Origin: Candidatus Amphrikana amoebophyrae | GTDB taxonomy: Bacteria > Chlamydiota > Chlamydiia > Chlamydiales > JACRBE01 | Direction of reading: 5' to 3' | Assembly: GCA_030408475.1 (NCBI GenBank) | Contig: JAUHQG010000051.1 | Coordinates: 1-53,012, forward strand | DNA length: 53,012 nucleotides | Shown: positions 16,597 through 24,304 of the stretch, in pieces | Numbering within the stretch: position 1 is the first letter of the stretch | Layout: the number at the start of each line of letters is the position of its first letter | Notes under the pieces: model-generated | What the model saw: the letters and a program-made list of their open reading frames with translations, nothing else | Databases searched by the model: none | What the model was told of the DNA's origin: nothing | Translations under genes and position numbers: made by a program

Positions 16597-18225
16597 TTAT
16601 GCAGAAAGTGGCTTGCCAAATTTAGGCTTTTCCATCTTGAATCCATCAATTTGATCAATAAAAGCTTGACCTAGTGGAAAGTCAGCACGATTTAGTTTTT
16701 CTCCCTTTGCTTTCTTTCTAAATAAATCAATAAATTGATTCGCTAACACTTTGCCAAGTTGAACACCTTCTTGGTCAAATGAGTTAATCCCCCATATGAA
16801 TCCTTGAAAAGCCACTTTGTTTTCAAAATATGAAAGCAACGATCCCACGGTATATGGATCACACTGTGATGCAAATAATACTCTATTCGGACGATTGCCT
16901 TCAAAAACTTTATTCGGGTTATCACTATGTTTTCCTGTTGCTAATCCAATAGATTGAGCAAAAAGATTGGAAAGCAACTTTTCTTGACTGCAAGTTCCTT
17001 CTACATCCACATCTACATGATACTGTGAATTGCGAAATCCTATAAATTCAACAGGCACTGTCGTCGTTCCTTGATGAATAAGTTGGTAAAACGAGTGTTG
17101 TCCATTGGTTCCTGGCTCTCCCCAAATAATTGGGCCTGTTTCAAAGTCAACATGAGATCCATCTTTTAATATATGTTTTCCATTTGACTCCATATCACAC
17201 TGTTGTAAGTGAGCGGGAAAACGAATCATAGCATTTGAATATGGAATAATTGCCAAAGTAGGTAAATCGAGAAAATTGCGATTCCAAATACCAAGCAATG
17301 CTCCCATTAATGGCAAATTCATATGGGGGCTTGAGTGAAGAGCAACTTTATCCATCGCTGATGCTCCACGAAGAAAATTCATGTAGTTTTCCATTCCAAT
17401 AGCTAAAGCAATAGTCACTCCGCCAACCATCGAAGTAACAGAATAACGCCCTCCAATATAGTCCCAAATGTAAAAACTTTGACGATATAGCTCAGGGTTG
17501 TCCATTGGACTCCCCTTACCTGTTACCGCCACCATATGTTTTTTCGGATCAATTCCTTTCTCTTTGAATTTTTGTACAAAGAATTGTTCATTTGTTCTTG
17601 TCTCTAAAGTAGATCCCGATTTAGAAACAACGACGACTAAAGTATGCTTAAGATCAACTTCTAATAAAATGGCTGCCGCATCATCTGGATCAACATTAGA
17701 AAGGAAATGAATCTTTCTGTTGCCAGTTTCAAATGACTTCAGCGAAAGATAAATCGCTCTTGGACCTAAATCTGATCCACCAATCCCCACTTGAACCACA
17801 TGTTTGATTTTTCCCTCTTTATCTAACTCTGCGCAAAACGCTTTAAGCTTTTCAACTTCTTTATAAGCAAGATCTGAAGCGTCTTTAGCAGCTGGCGCTT
17901 TATTCTTATCTTCAAAAAAGTCTCTCATAGCTGTGTGTAAAACCATGCGATCTTCACTCTCATATCCTTCAATCTTATTGAGTTTAGCGCCAGACTGCAT
18001 GTCATGCATTTTAGCAATGGCACCAGACTCTTCAGCTAAGATGGCAAGATTACTCATTACCTCTTCATCCACTCTCTCTGTACCGTAAAAAAGTTTCATA
18101 TTTAATGAAGTAGCTACCATTCTATTTATTCTATTAGGTGTTAAAACCCCTTCCTTAGATAGGTCTATTGGCTTTTTCGCTAATGAGCGTAAACGCTTAT
18201 ATGATTTGTACTTTGTAAATGTCAT
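16597..18225 (-). CDS. pgi: glucose-6-phosphate isomerase
   Basis: Pgi interconverts glucose 6-phosphate and fructose 6-phosphate in glycolysis and gluconeogenesis. A 542-residue enzyme of normal length. The phosphate-binding VGIGGSDLGPRA and VSKSGSTLET motifs, WGEPGTNGQHSFYQL with the catalytic Glu, and the C-terminal signature region IDSFDQEGVQLGK-like (here INSFDQEGVQLGK) with its catalytic Lys are all visible. ATG 18225 follows AAAGGA with a suitable gap; an upstream in-frame start (18267) is not needed. It stands alone on the minus strand, back to back with tRNA-Pro. Confidence 0.97.
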   Translation of the reverse strand: MTFTKYKSYKRLRSLAKKPIDLSKEGVLTPNRINRMVATSLNMKLFYGTERVDEEVMSNLAILAEESGAIAKMHDMQSGAKLNKIEGYESEDRMVLHTAMRDFFEDKNKAPAAKDASDLAYKEVEKLKAFCAELDKEGKIKHVVQVGIGGSDLGPRAIYLSLKSFETGNRKIHFLSNVDPDDAAAILLEVDLKHTLVVVVSKSGSTLETRTNEQFFVQKFKEKGIDPKKHMVAVTGKGSPMDNPELYRQSFYIWDYIGGRYSVTSMVGGVTIALAIGMENYMNFLRGASAMDKVALHSSPHMNLPLMGALLGIWNRNFLDLPTLAIIPYSNAMIRFPAHLQQCDMESNGKHILKDGSHVDFETGPIIWGEPGTNGQHSFYQLIHQGTTTVPVEFIGFRNSQYHVDVDVEGTCSQEKLLSNLFAQSIGLATGKHSDNPNKVFEGNRPNRVLFASQCDPYTVGSLLSYFENKVAFQGFIWGINSFDQEGVQLGKVLANQFIDLFRKKAKGEKLNRADFPLGQAFIDQIDGFKMEKPKFGKPLSA

Positions 18226-18340
18226 ATGAAATCCTTTGTTTTCACCACTATATGGCATACTCACCAAGATTGTACAAGGAAAATTAAAAATACGCTTGTA
18301 AATAATGATCTAAAATTATAGAATTTTATCAACATTGTAG

Positions 18341-18415
18341 CGGGGTATAGCGCAGCTTGGCTAGCGCGACTGCTTTGGGAGCAGTAGGTCGGGGGTTCAA
18401 ATCCCTCTACCCCGA
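18341..18415 (+). tRNA. tRNA-Pro (TGG)
   Basis: A 75-base cloverleaf. Acceptor CGGGGTA/TACCCCG, D stem GCGC/GCGC, anticodon stem ACTGC/GCAGT with loop TTTGGGA (anticodon TGG), T stem GGGGG/CCCTC with one G-U. C1-G72, discriminator A; CCA is not encoded. Confidence 0.95.
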
Positions 18416-18419
18416 TAAA

Positions 18420-18450
18420 GACTCTAACTTTTTAAGTTAGAGTCTTTTTA
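18420..18450 (+). terminator. terminator of tRNA-Pro
   Basis: A perfect 11-bp stem (18420-18430 with 18434-18444), 3-base loop and TTTTTATT tail, directly after the tRNA. It overlaps the 3' end of the converging minus-strand gene and may serve both. Confidence 0.85.
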
Positions 18451-19291
18451 TTATTCCCCCAGACACTTCGAATCCCTCACAAAGCCTTGGCCCATTCACC
18501 GGATCCATCATATCTAAGAAAACGATTATTTCATCTAGTCCATACCAGCTCTCACTAAACTGTTCTTCACAAATAATACGATATTCACGCCCTTGATCAT
18601 TTAACTCTAAAAACAACTTATCTAACTTTTCACTCTCACTAGAATCTCTTGGTAAGCAAACGCCCAAAGTGGGCTCAAAAACCTCTTGCCTTGGGGCATA
18701 TAAACTACCACCGCGCGCTCGTCCGTTTTCCCAATTTAAACCAAACAGCGGCACTTTTGCCCCTTTTAAACCCAATTGAATGTGAGCAAATCTCTCAATT
18801 GAAAATAGGTATGCTTGTTCACTTGGTGATTGAATTGAAGTAAGATCAAACAGAGCAAATACCATTAACTCTTCAGGGAAAAGAGCTCCTCTTCTATGAA
18901 GTTCATGAGAAATGACATCAAAGTAATGACTAGAATTTTCAGCTTCATTCAAATCAAGAGGCACACCATTTAATTTACTGATGATCACACCAAAAGTATT
19001 ATCAAATTGAGGCAAAACTTGCTTGATAAAAGTTTCAATAGCAAGCTGAGCTGAAGAGTAACAAAGTTGATCAAAACAAGACTTAAAATTTAAAGGCTCA
19101 AGCTGTAAATCCCATAAGATTAAACTTCCATTTTCTTGGAGTTGATGAGCTCTATTTAGTTCAACATCCCAATTAAGTGAAGATTCAATTCTTCCATCTA
19201 GGGAAATCACTTCTTCAAAATGGGGAGATATGGGGCCATGTTCTGATTTAAATAGAGTTAAATCAGGCTCATATATTTTAGTCGTAGTCAT
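18437..19291 (-). CDS. conserved unknown protein, 284 residues
   Basis: I do not recognise the family. The protein is soluble, acidic and has no signal peptide or membrane segment. Composition is even, with clear alternating beta and helix stretches (TFGVIISKLNGVPLDLN, EELMVFALFDLTS). The C-terminal EIIVFLDMMDPVNGPRLCEG is conserved-looking. It starts four bases after the trmB stop, so it is the last gene of a three-gene minus-strand operon (20001 gene, trmB, this gene), and its end overlaps the tRNA-Pro terminator. Function unknown. Confidence 0.7.
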   Translation of the reverse strand: MTTTKIYEPDLTLFKSEHGPISPHFEEVISLDGRIESSLNWDVELNRAHQLQENGSLILWDLQLEPLNFKSCFDQLCYSSAQLAIETFIKQVLPQFDNTFGVIISKLNGVPLDLNEAENSSHYFDVISHELHRRGALFPEELMVFALFDLTSIQSPSEQAYLFSIERFAHIQLGLKGAKVPLFGLNWENGRARGGSLYAPRQEVFEPTLGVCLPRDSSESEKLDKLFLELNDQGREYRIICEEQFSESWYGLDEIIVFLDMMDPVNGPRLCEGFEVSGGIIKRL

Positions 19292-19295
19292 AACA

Positions 19296-19979
19296 TTATT
19301 TCTGATTTAAAAATTTCATGTAGCGAATGAACTTACCCTTTTGTACCCAAAGGCGGTTAAAATATGAAGAGCCATATTCATCCGATTTTTCAATATAGTG
19401 TGGAGATTCAAATGAGGGTTCAAAAACCTGCTTCATCTCCTCTATCACTTGGTGACTATAATCGGGATCATCTGTCACAATAATGGCATCAGCTCCCTTT
19501 TTTAGAGTTCGCATCATTTCTTTTACAAACGCTCCTTGGATGAGGCGATTTTTCTCATGCTTCTCTTTTGGCCAAGGATCTGGAAAATTAATGTGCACTT
19601 GAGAGACTTGATCATTACTTAGATAGTAGCGAATAAAGTTATTGGCATCGCCACAAACAACAATCAAGTTTTTAAGGCCAAGATTGCGCATTTTAGACCA
19701 AATTTTGCGCACCCTTTTAAAGCGCATTTCGACTCCAAACCAATTGATCTCTGGATTAGCCAACGCTTTTTCAATAATCCACTCACCATTCCCACTACAA
19801 TACTCAATGTTTACAGGGTTATTGTTTCCAAAAAGAGAATCATCTGATAGTGGAGGCATGGTGAATTTTTCATGCTCGAAATAATAATCGGGCACAAATA
19901 CAACTCGATTATGAATGGATGGCTTTCGGTCATCCCAAGACTGAGGGTAGACTAGATCTGTTTGTTTATACTTATTCAT
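19296..19979 (-). CDS. trmB: tRNA (guanine-N7-)-methyltransferase
   Basis: TrmB uses S-adenosylmethionine to form m7G at position 46 of tRNA. 227 residues, normal. SAM-binding motif I appears as EYCSGNGEWI and the family signature HINFPDPWPKEKHEKNR is intact, as is the C-terminal TDDPDYS. Starts with MNKYKQTDLVYPQSW. Lies 21 bases after the 20001 gene and 4 bases before the next, in one operon. Confidence 0.95.
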   Translation of the reverse strand: MNKYKQTDLVYPQSWDDRKPSIHNRVVFVPDYYFEHEKFTMPPLSDDSLFGNNNPVNIEYCSGNGEWIIEKALANPEINWFGVEMRFKRVRKIWSKMRNLGLKNLIVVCGDANNFIRYYLSNDQVSQVHINFPDPWPKEKHEKNRLIQGAFVKEMMRTLKKGADAIIVTDDPDYSHQVIEEMKQVFEPSFESPHYIEKSDEYGSSYFNRLWVQKGKFIRYMKFLNQK

Positions 19980-20000
19980 GCGCTCTAGTATAGCAGTGCA

Positions 20001-21368
20001 TTAGTTTTTCGTCATAGATAAACTTTCACGAAGAGCAATTGGATGGTGAATCGTTAAATTCCATGGCGCTATAAATATATCTTTAAATGAATAATCGGGC
20101 TTACCCCCTAAACTCATCAATCGAATGATCAGACTAACTATCATCGTTGGAATATAAAGTATGGGCAAGAAATAGAGACACTTTTGAAGCCATTTAGGAC
20201 ATTTAGTCACTACATCTTTAGTAGATCCAATAAAATAGTTATAAATACGCTTAGGAAAAAGAACACGCAATGCATAATTAGGTAAATAAAGCTCAGAGTC
20301 AATCTCTAGCCCAAGAACCTCTTTGAGTAAATTTTGAACATAGCTCGCGCAATTATGTTTCAATAGAGTGAATTTTGGAGACTTATCTAGTTTATGTTCG
20401 CTAAGTTTTTTGTATATCTGTTCAAATTGAGCCTTTGAAATTAAGATTTGTGCCTTTTTCAAATTTCTTGTCGACTCAGAGTAGTATGAGAAAAAATCAG
20501 GCGAAATAAAGCGGCCCTGTTTTGGAGCAAAAAGAGTCATATAATCGGCTAATTTAAATCTTCTTCCACCGCCAAATTTCCCCATGCTATAAACATACCC
20601 TTTATTATCTTTTAAGATAATATGACAATGATCACCTATACCCATAGTAGGTCTATCTCCATTGCCATCTTTTAAAAGAGTCCATATCTCTAAAGCATAT
20701 TTATTAAACCATTCCCTTGGATCGCGTTTATCAAATGCTATGATCTTATTTTCTTGAGAAGGGTGAAATTTAGTAATGCCTTGATATGTAAGGATATAGC
20801 TACAATCGAGCCTAAGATTGGCATTAGTTTGAAACACTTCAGTGTCAAAATAGGTAAAAATGTACCCCTTAAGCTTTCCAGTCAAAGTAAATATAGGTCT
20901 TCTCGTTAAGCTATCCCAAGGAATTAACCGAGATTCTTCATTGATAAACACTAAAATTAAAGGAGACCCTCCTTCATCTTGCTCTACTCTTATCTTCAAT
21001 GTTTGCATCTTGTGTTGCAAAGCATTTGATTCGATAAACCGTGTAAAACACTTATGAGTTGGATCTAAAAACACTTGTGGGCTTAGGTGTCCACCCAATT
21101 TTGCCGACAATGCTTTATAATATAACAGTTTAAACTCAGCACAATTAGGCTTTTTCTTAAATTTTTTGCGCGCATACCTAAATAGAGGTTCAACTTTATG
21201 TATTAGCTCTAAATAAGCTGCTTCACCTAAGTGGCTAAAATCGATTTGCTCAAATCCAAACAGCAAAAGATCCAAAGAGTGAGATATTGCCCCTATCTTC
21301 TTTTTGCTTATGCACTTAAATTCTTTGTTTTTCTTCTTTATTTTGAGCACTACATCTCTCGCTGTCAA
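20001..21368 (-). CDS. large unknown protein, possible permuted papain-like domain, C-terminal membrane segment
   Basis: A 455-residue basic protein. The N-terminal 110 residues are Lys-rich and helical. Residues about 240-360 contain HCHIILKDNKGYVYSMG (His 247/249) and later LKHNCASYVQNLLKE (Cys 350). This His-then-Cys order with an N-C-x-x-(F/Y)-V box is the pattern of circularly permuted NlpC/P60-like enzymes (LRAT, PPPDE and viral relatives), which cleave or transfer acyl groups. The match is by eye and the similarity is short. A hydrophobic segment at about 406-430 (FLPILYIPTMIVSLIIRLM) would anchor it. There is no N-terminal signal. First gene of an operon with trmB. It could be a host-directed protein. 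Confidence 0.55.
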   Translation of the reverse strand: MTARDVVLKIKKKNKEFKCISKKKIGAISHSLDLLLFGFEQIDFSHLGEAAYLELIHKVEPLFRYARKKFKKKPNCAEFKLLYYKALSAKLGGHLSPQVFLDPTHKCFTRFIESNALQHKMQTLKIRVEQDEGGSPLILVFINEESRLIPWDSLTRRPIFTLTGKLKGYIFTYFDTEVFQTNANLRLDCSYILTYQGITKFHPSQENKIIAFDKRDPREWFNKYALEIWTLLKDGNGDRPTMGIGDHCHIILKDNKGYVYSMGKFGGGRRFKLADYMTLFAPKQGRFISPDFFSYYSESTRNLKKAQILISKAQFEQIYKKLSEHKLDKSPKFTLLKHNCASYVQNLLKEVLGLEIDSELYLPNYALRVLFPKRIYNYFIGSTKDVVTKCPKWLQKCLYFLPILYIPTMIVSLIIRLMSLGGKPDYSFKDIFIAPWNLTIHHPIALRESLSMTKN

Positions 21369-21411
21369 AGATATATTTTAACATAAGTCTGGTTAAAGAT
21401 ATAGCAGTTTT

Positions 21412-21452
21412 TTATATTGCAAAGCGCTTATAATCAGCGCTTTGCAATATAA
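21412..21452. repeat. perfect 17-bp inverted repeat
   Basis: Arms at 21412-21428 and 21436-21452 pair perfectly around a 7-base loop; the core reads GCAAAGCGCT. It lies between two minus-strand genes, 24 bases past the stop of the upstream one, so a transcript end is likely. There is no T run after it on the minus strand, so a standard terminator is not certain. Confidence 0.55.
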
Positions 21453-21475
21453 TAAAATAGTGCTTTTTGTATTAA

Positions 21476-21985
21476 TTAGACATCTAAATAAGGTAAAGCT
21501 AAATTGTAATAATTACTGACGATTTTAGCTGCTATTGCCTTGTATGAACTGAGATCGTTTAATGTTAAAAGCTGCGCACTTGGGGCTTCTATAATTTCAT
21601 TAGATATAGCCCTGACAACATTAACTATCGTCAAATAACCATCTTCGCTTAATTCATTGCCCGTACAAGCTTTAAAAACTACCGGCAAATTTCGATACAT
21701 ATGAGATTCATCGTCTGCATTCTTAGGGTCCCTAGCAGCTCTAAGTCGGCTTAAAGCGACAGTGCCACAAATCTTAGCAAGGTCAGTACAATATTCAACC
21801 TCACATAGTTGAGCACGTTTCATAAAACGAATAGCTCTACGCTGCGCTGAACTTAAGTTATTTAAGTTAAAAGAAGCGTGGTTGTCTACAGTTTTTTTAA
21901 ACGAAGGCAGCACATTTGTAGGGCTCAAATATTGATGATCACAGCACTCTACATGTAATTTATTAAAAGTTGGACTTAAAGCCAT
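21476..21985 (-). CDS. unknown protein, paralogue of the next gene
   Basis: A 169-residue soluble helical protein without recognisable domains. Residues about 47-169 align with the neighbouring gene at 22071: LSSAQRRAIRFMKRA against PSRQERRAVRLVSRV, NLPVVFKACTGNEL against TLPVIYKALVGEKM, TIVNVVRAISNEII against TLVSVVRVVSNEVL, and a shared A-x-x-I-V-x-x-Y-Y-x-L-A-x-P end. The N-terminal 45 residues are unrelated. AGAGGG stands upstream of the ATG. Likely a lineage-specific family formed by tandem duplication; function unknown. Confidence 0.65.
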   Translation of the reverse strand: MALSPTFNKLHVECCDHQYLSPTNVLPSFKKTVDNHASFNLNNLSSAQRRAIRFMKRAQLCEVEYCTDLAKICGTVALSRLRAARDPKNADDESHMYRNLPVVFKACTGNELSEDGYLTIVNVVRAISNEIIEAPSAQLLTLNDLSSYKAIAAKIVSNYYNLALPYLDV

Positions 21986-22070
21986 AATATATTTTCCCTC
22001 TGGTAAAGATAAATAGTATGCGCAAATTAAATATATTCTTCAAGAAAAACAGTCTTTGATTCCCTCAAAT

Positions 22071-22526
22071 TCAAACCTCATTGAAAACATGTATAAATGG
22101 TGCCGCTAGCTCATAATATCGATTTACTATTTGAGTTGATGCTCCATTTAATTGAGCAGCTTCATCACACACGTCTAAAACCTCATTAGAAACAACACGA
22201 ACAACACTCACCAAGGTTTGATAACAAGTTTTACTCATTTTTTCACCAACAAGGGCTTTATAAATAACTGGCAGAGTGGTATTCATTTCAGTACTATCAC
22301 TTAGCTCTACTAAAGCGCTTTTTTGTTTTATTCTACATGAGGCCATTGCCAAACATATCTGAATAAATAACGCCTTCTCTTCCGCTGGATCTTTTAGTAT
22401 AATTGATAACAATACCCGACTAACTAGCCGCACTGCTCTTCGTTCCTGTCTACTTGGCTCTAACACGCTTTCACTTAATTTAAAAGCAACTACAGACCTT
22501 AAACATGGTACATTTGATACACTCAT
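22071..22526 (-). CDS. unknown protein, paralogue of the preceding gene
   Basis: A 151-residue helical protein paired with the 21476 gene by the shared blocks RRAVRLVSR, LPVIYKALVG, VVRVVSNEV and the C-terminal IVNRYYELAAPF. The ATG at 22526 is chosen because GGAGG stands five bases before it; a TTG twelve bases upstream lies within that site. Its promoter, including a TAACAA-N2-TTGTTA palindrome, is nearly identical to that of the 23730 gene. Function unknown. Confidence 0.65.
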   Translation of the reverse strand: MSVSNVPCLRSVVAFKLSESVLEPSRQERRAVRLVSRVLLSIILKDPAEEKALFIQICLAMASCRIKQKSALVELSDSTEMNTTLPVIYKALVGEKMSKTCYQTLVSVVRVVSNEVLDVCDEAAQLNGASTQIVNRYYELAAPFIHVFNEV

Positions 22527-22550
22527 TATTCCCTCCAAGGATTTTGAAAT

Positions 22551-22568
22551 ATTATAACAAAGTTGTTA
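22551..22568 (-). promoter_or_regulatory. extended -10 promoter with overlapping palindrome, copy 1
   Basis: Minus-strand TGTTATAAT (extended -10, hexamer 22556-22551) overlaps the palindrome TAACAA-N2-TTGTTA at 22555-22568. The same arrangement recurs at 24132-24149, each about 25 bases before a GGAGG site and ATG. Confidence 0.5.
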
Positions 22569-22615
22569 AAAAAAAGACACCTAAATCGCAGAAAACTAGG
22601 ATAACACACTAACCT

Positions 22616-23554
22616 TTAGTCCGTTATATGAATCATCTTTTTTTGATGCAACGAGTTTAGTTGCTTTTTGATAGCAGGAATAGCAGCTTGAGCTGCAACT
22701 CTTCCCGCCTCAAACAACTGGGAAAAAGATTGATCTTCAAATGTATCGATATGTTTTACATCAGGAATGATGATTATATCGGCATCTTCCATACACATGC
22801 CATTAATCTTCTGAAAGCAAATCTCCATACTTCTTCTAGCGACGCCTAGTAAGTTAGTGGGTAGCTCTTTAGGTAAAGCTTGAGTAATATCAACAGCTAC
22901 AATCATTTTGGGGTTTTGCCTTTTAGCTACTGAAACAGGTATTGGATTTGTCACTCCACCGTCTACAAAAACCCTACCATATATCTCAACAGGATGAAAA
23001 AAATAGGGAAGAGCGCATGAAGCATGTAATACGGGAACTAATTCTCCTGAACCAAAGGCAATCTCTTCACCTGAAACTAAATCTGTAGCGACAACTATAC
23101 ATGGAATTTTTAACTCTTCAAATGTTTTAGCCTCTAAAGAAGCTCCAAGAAATTGTTTAAACGCAATACCCTTATATATGCCATAGCGTAAATTAAGCAT
23201 ATCCATATCGAGAAGCATTTTTTTATTTTTCACCTGAAGTTTAGGTACAATTTTCATAACACTTTGTTGATCAGCATAAAGGGCCGCAATTACACTTCCA
23301 GCACTAGTTCCGACGATTAAATCAATTGGAATATTGTTCTCTTCGAATACCGATAAGACTCCAAGGTGAGCAATACCTCTAGAACCTCCAGAACCTAAAA
23401 CAAGAGCTAAACGTATTTTTTCTCCATCTATATGATATGAAGGGATTGGCATAGGGTCATAAGTGGTATACTTTGTTCTTTGGCAAGAAGAAAATAATAA
23501 CATGGCGGCTGATATTGTAATAACAAAACCCAAACCAATTCTACACTTATTCAT
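22616..23554 (-). CDS. patatin-like phospholipase, putative lipoprotein
   Basis: A 312-residue patatin/RssA-type acyl hydrolase. The N-terminal MNKCRIGLGFVITISAAMLL ends at FSSC, a plausible lipoprotein box, so it is predicted to be lipid-anchored outside the inner membrane. Catalytic parts are intact: oxyanion GSGGSRG, nucleophile GTSAG and DGG, the Ser-Asp dyad. These enzymes release fatty acids from phospholipids or lipids. ATG 23554 has GGAG five bases before it; a GTG six bases earlier is less likely. The last 45 residues (DTFEDQSFSQLFEAG...LNSLHQKKM) recur in the neighbouring 23730 gene and in a remnant at 24183. Confidence 0.86.
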   Translation of the reverse strand: MNKCRIGLGFVITISAAMLLFSSCQRTKYTTYDPMPIPSYHIDGEKIRLALVLGSGGSRGIAHLGVLSVFEENNIPIDLIVGTSAGSVIAALYADQQSVMKIVPKLQVKNKKMLLDMDMLNLRYGIYKGIAFKQFLGASLEAKTFEELKIPCIVVATDLVSGEEIAFGSGELVPVLHASCALPYFFHPVEIYGRVFVDGGVTNPIPVSVAKRQNPKMIVAVDITQALPKELPTNLLGVARRSMEICFQKINGMCMEDADIIIIPDVKHIDTFEDQSFSQLFEAGRVAAQAAIPAIKKQLNSLHQKKMIHITD

Positions 23555-23576
23555 AAACACTCCAGAGTATATTCAG

Positions 23577-23729
23577 TATACGAAACAAACGGAGTTATAA
23601 GCAATAATTGTATTAGAAACCCAAGTGGTGTCTAATCAGCTGATTTCAAAAATTTGGGGCTATCACCCATCTTTTTCATAATAAGAAAGCGTTTTGGCAA
23701 ATGCATGGATTCTTCTATGTAACTGGCCC
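23577..23729 (-). other. gap with a coding-like remnant
   Basis: Between the patatin start and the 23730 stop. On the minus strand a frame reads RFLIMKKMGDSPKFLKSAD to a stop at about 23637, without a start or ribosome site. It may be the 3' end of a lost gene. No other structure seen. Confidence 0.25.
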
Positions 23730-24107
23730 TTACTTAGAAATCTTTTCCAGTAACACCAATATTCTTTTTAATTGATCAGCTTCATCATCCATTTTTCTTT
23801 GAGACAATGAATCTAATCGCTTTTTGATAACAGACACTTCAGATTTAGCTGCTTCTCTTGCAGCTTTACACAACTGAGAAATAGATGGATCTTCAGATGT
23901 ATCGAGTTTTTTGATACGTGGGATCGTATTCAACACCGCCAAGACTCTCTTTAGATGTGGAGTGGCATAGTCTAAAGGTGAAATGGCATTGCCTGAACAT
24001 AGACTCGTTATCGCACTATCTGTTATCTGCTTTAACAACGTATATTGATCATCTTGCCAATCTGGTCTACTTGAGTTTAACGTACTTTCTGTAGATCCTA
24101 AACTCAT
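23730..24107 (-). CDS. small protein carrying a copy of the patatin C-terminal tail
   Basis: A 125-residue soluble charged protein. Residues about 63-107 (KKLDTSEDPSISQLCKAA...IKKRLDSLSQRKM) align with the patatin tail (KHIDTFEDQSFSQLFEAG...IKKQLNSLHQKKM), although the rest is unrelated and no catalytic patatin motif is present. A good ribosome site (GGAGG) and the TGTTATACT promoter at 24132 stand upstream. The tail may be an interaction or targeting module shared by separate proteins, or this may be a gene built from a duplicated fragment. Function unknown. Confidence 0.6.
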   Translation of the reverse strand: MSLGSTESTLNSSRPDWQDDQYTLLKQITDSAITSLCSGNAISPLDYATPHLKRVLAVLNTIPRIKKLDTSEDPSISQLCKAAREAAKSEVSVIKKRLDSLSQRKMDDEADQLKRILVLLEKISK

Positions 24108-24131
24108 TATTTCCTCCAGTAATTATGAGAT

Positions 24132-24149
24132 AGTATAACAAGGTTGTTA
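24132..24149 (-). promoter_or_regulatory. extended -10 promoter with overlapping palindrome, copy 2
   Basis: Minus-strand TGTTATACT (hexamer 24137-24132) overlaps TAACAA-N2-TTGTTA at 24136-24149. It matches copy 1 at 22551-22568, including the T-rich stretch upstream. Confidence 0.5.
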
Positions 24150-24182
24150 AAAAAAAGCAACACTAAAATAATGCACTCATTT

Positions 24183-24233
24183 TTAGTCAGCTATGTAAGT
24201 TAACTTTTTTTGATGCAATGAATTTAATCGCTC
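24183..24233 (-). pseudogene. remnant of the patatin-type tail
   Basis: Minus-strand codons read ERLNSLHQKKLTYIAD then TAA, matching the patatin end (KQLNSLHQKKMIHITD, stop). An in-frame TAA lies a few codons upstream and there is no start, so only the 3' end of a third copy is left. It precedes promoter copy 2 exactly as the patatin end precedes copy 1. Confidence 0.6.
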
Positions 24234-24304
24234 ATAGTATTATCAGGGAGCACACAATAACAAGTGATTTTTTTAATAGTGAGACAATCTTATTCTAAGT
24301 GAAT

